DNA of 64,000 nucleotides from NCBI GenBank assembly GCA_016214055.1, contig JACRPE010000006.1:1-64000 (forward strand), in the 5' to 3' direction. Origin of the DNA: Candidatus Roizmanbacteria bacterium (lineage in GTDB: Bacteria; Patescibacteriota; Microgenomatia; UBA1406; GWC2-37-13). This document shows, one piece after another, positions 63,887 to 64,000 of this stretch (within the stretch, counting starts at the first letter, position 1; the number at the start of each line of letters is the position of its first letter). Below the pieces are notes generated by a model that worked only from the letters and a program-made list of their open reading frames with translations, made no database searches and had not been told where the DNA came from. A program made the translations under genes and the position numbers.

Positions 63887-64000
63887 TATATTTCATAGAA
63901 CCGATTTCCGCTTGACTTTTTCCTAAAATAAATTAAGATAAAGATCTAGTATGTCAAAATTGATATCGAACAGTTCAGTCATGATGATGCCTCAGCCCTT

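Larger units (their letters stand above)
63529..64000. other. Right-edge region without a supported intact gene
   Basis: Contains one of the direct repeats, a short minus-strand remnant, and at 63952 an ATG preceded by TTGACT, 16 bases and TAAGAT, which may open a rightward gene that leaves the window. No right attachment site or ychF copy can be seen. Confidence 0.4.

Noticed and set aside
1-64000. CRISPR array or rRNA operon
   Set aside because: No regularly spaced direct repeats of 25-40 bases with unique spacers and no rRNA-like sequence were seen.
63952-64000. Start of a rightward gene at the window edge
   Set aside because: Only 16 codons are visible, with a weak promoter, and the opposite strand also has a short frame. 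It is mentioned in the edge region but not called as a gene.

Overview
The window looks like a piece of chromosome from a Candidate Phyla Radiation (Patescibacteria) bacterium, most likely of the Microgenomates type. This is inference. The reasons are A+T-rich, tightly packed genes with many 4-base overlaps, a four-cysteine ribosomal protein L28, many large secreted or membrane proteins with no clear relatives, in-frame palindromic repeats inside genes, and promoters that leave almost no 5' leader. No rRNA or CRISPR array is visible. One tRNA, tRNA-Thr(GGU), is present.

Layout. 1-10 kb: a secreted Pro/Thr-rich protein, then a six-gene leftward operon (OtsB-like phosphatase, OtsA trehalose-6-phosphate synthase, a phosphotransferase-fold kinase, two GT4 glycosyltransferases, a small protein). 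A divergent trehalase and a convergent hexokinase complete a trehalose-glucose loop. 10-16 kb: a REP-associated transposase between two hairpins, a Nudix hydrolase, a deoxyribosyltransferase/ribbon-helix-helix fusion, Pth, GalT, and a TrmB-like regulator divergent from a Rossmann (methyltransferase-like) protein. 16.7-22.2 kb: a duplicated small/large gene module of unknown function plus a Pro-rich protein. 22.5-27.3 kb: secreted Cys-rich protein, membrane proteins, a TrpR/YerC-like regulator bracketed by identical palindromes, and a GT39-type mannosyltransferase. 27.35-34.28 kb: a six-gene operon of LamG-dockerin, double cohesin, dockerin, membrane cohesins and an FN3-like protein, that is, a cell-surface cohesin-dockerin set. 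34.5-46.4 kb: YtxH-like protein, a second TrpR/YerC-like gene bracketed by another palindrome pair, a 1086-residue membrane protein, a lipoprotein, a SecA-like ATPase, a three-gene unknown operon and a DUF11-type surface protein. 46.6-51.0 kb: housekeeping genes (TrmH-family methyltransferase, tRNA-Thr, site-2 protease, rpmB, def, a GT2 enzyme, ychF).

51-64 kb: an integrative element. A large serine recombinase ends inside the 5' end of ychF, so its last 20 or so codons are host sequence. Behind it come an excisionase-like gene, small phage-type genes, a DnaD-like replication protein and an XRE regulator. A 1.6-kb hairpin-rich noncoding stretch separates this leftward block from a rightward block with RadC, several small membrane proteins and an AbiE-like toxin-antitoxin pair. 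The right end of the element is not visible.

The most general signal is regulatory. In at least 16 operon-leading genes a -10 hexamer ends 5-7 bases (nearly always 6) before the start codon, so transcription would begin at or next to the start codon (leaderless mRNA). This geometry was also used to choose several start codons. The best candidates for something undescribed are the cohesin-dockerin operon, the palindrome-bracketed TrpR/YerC-like genes, the duplicated small/large module, and palindromic elements inserted in frame in several essential genes.
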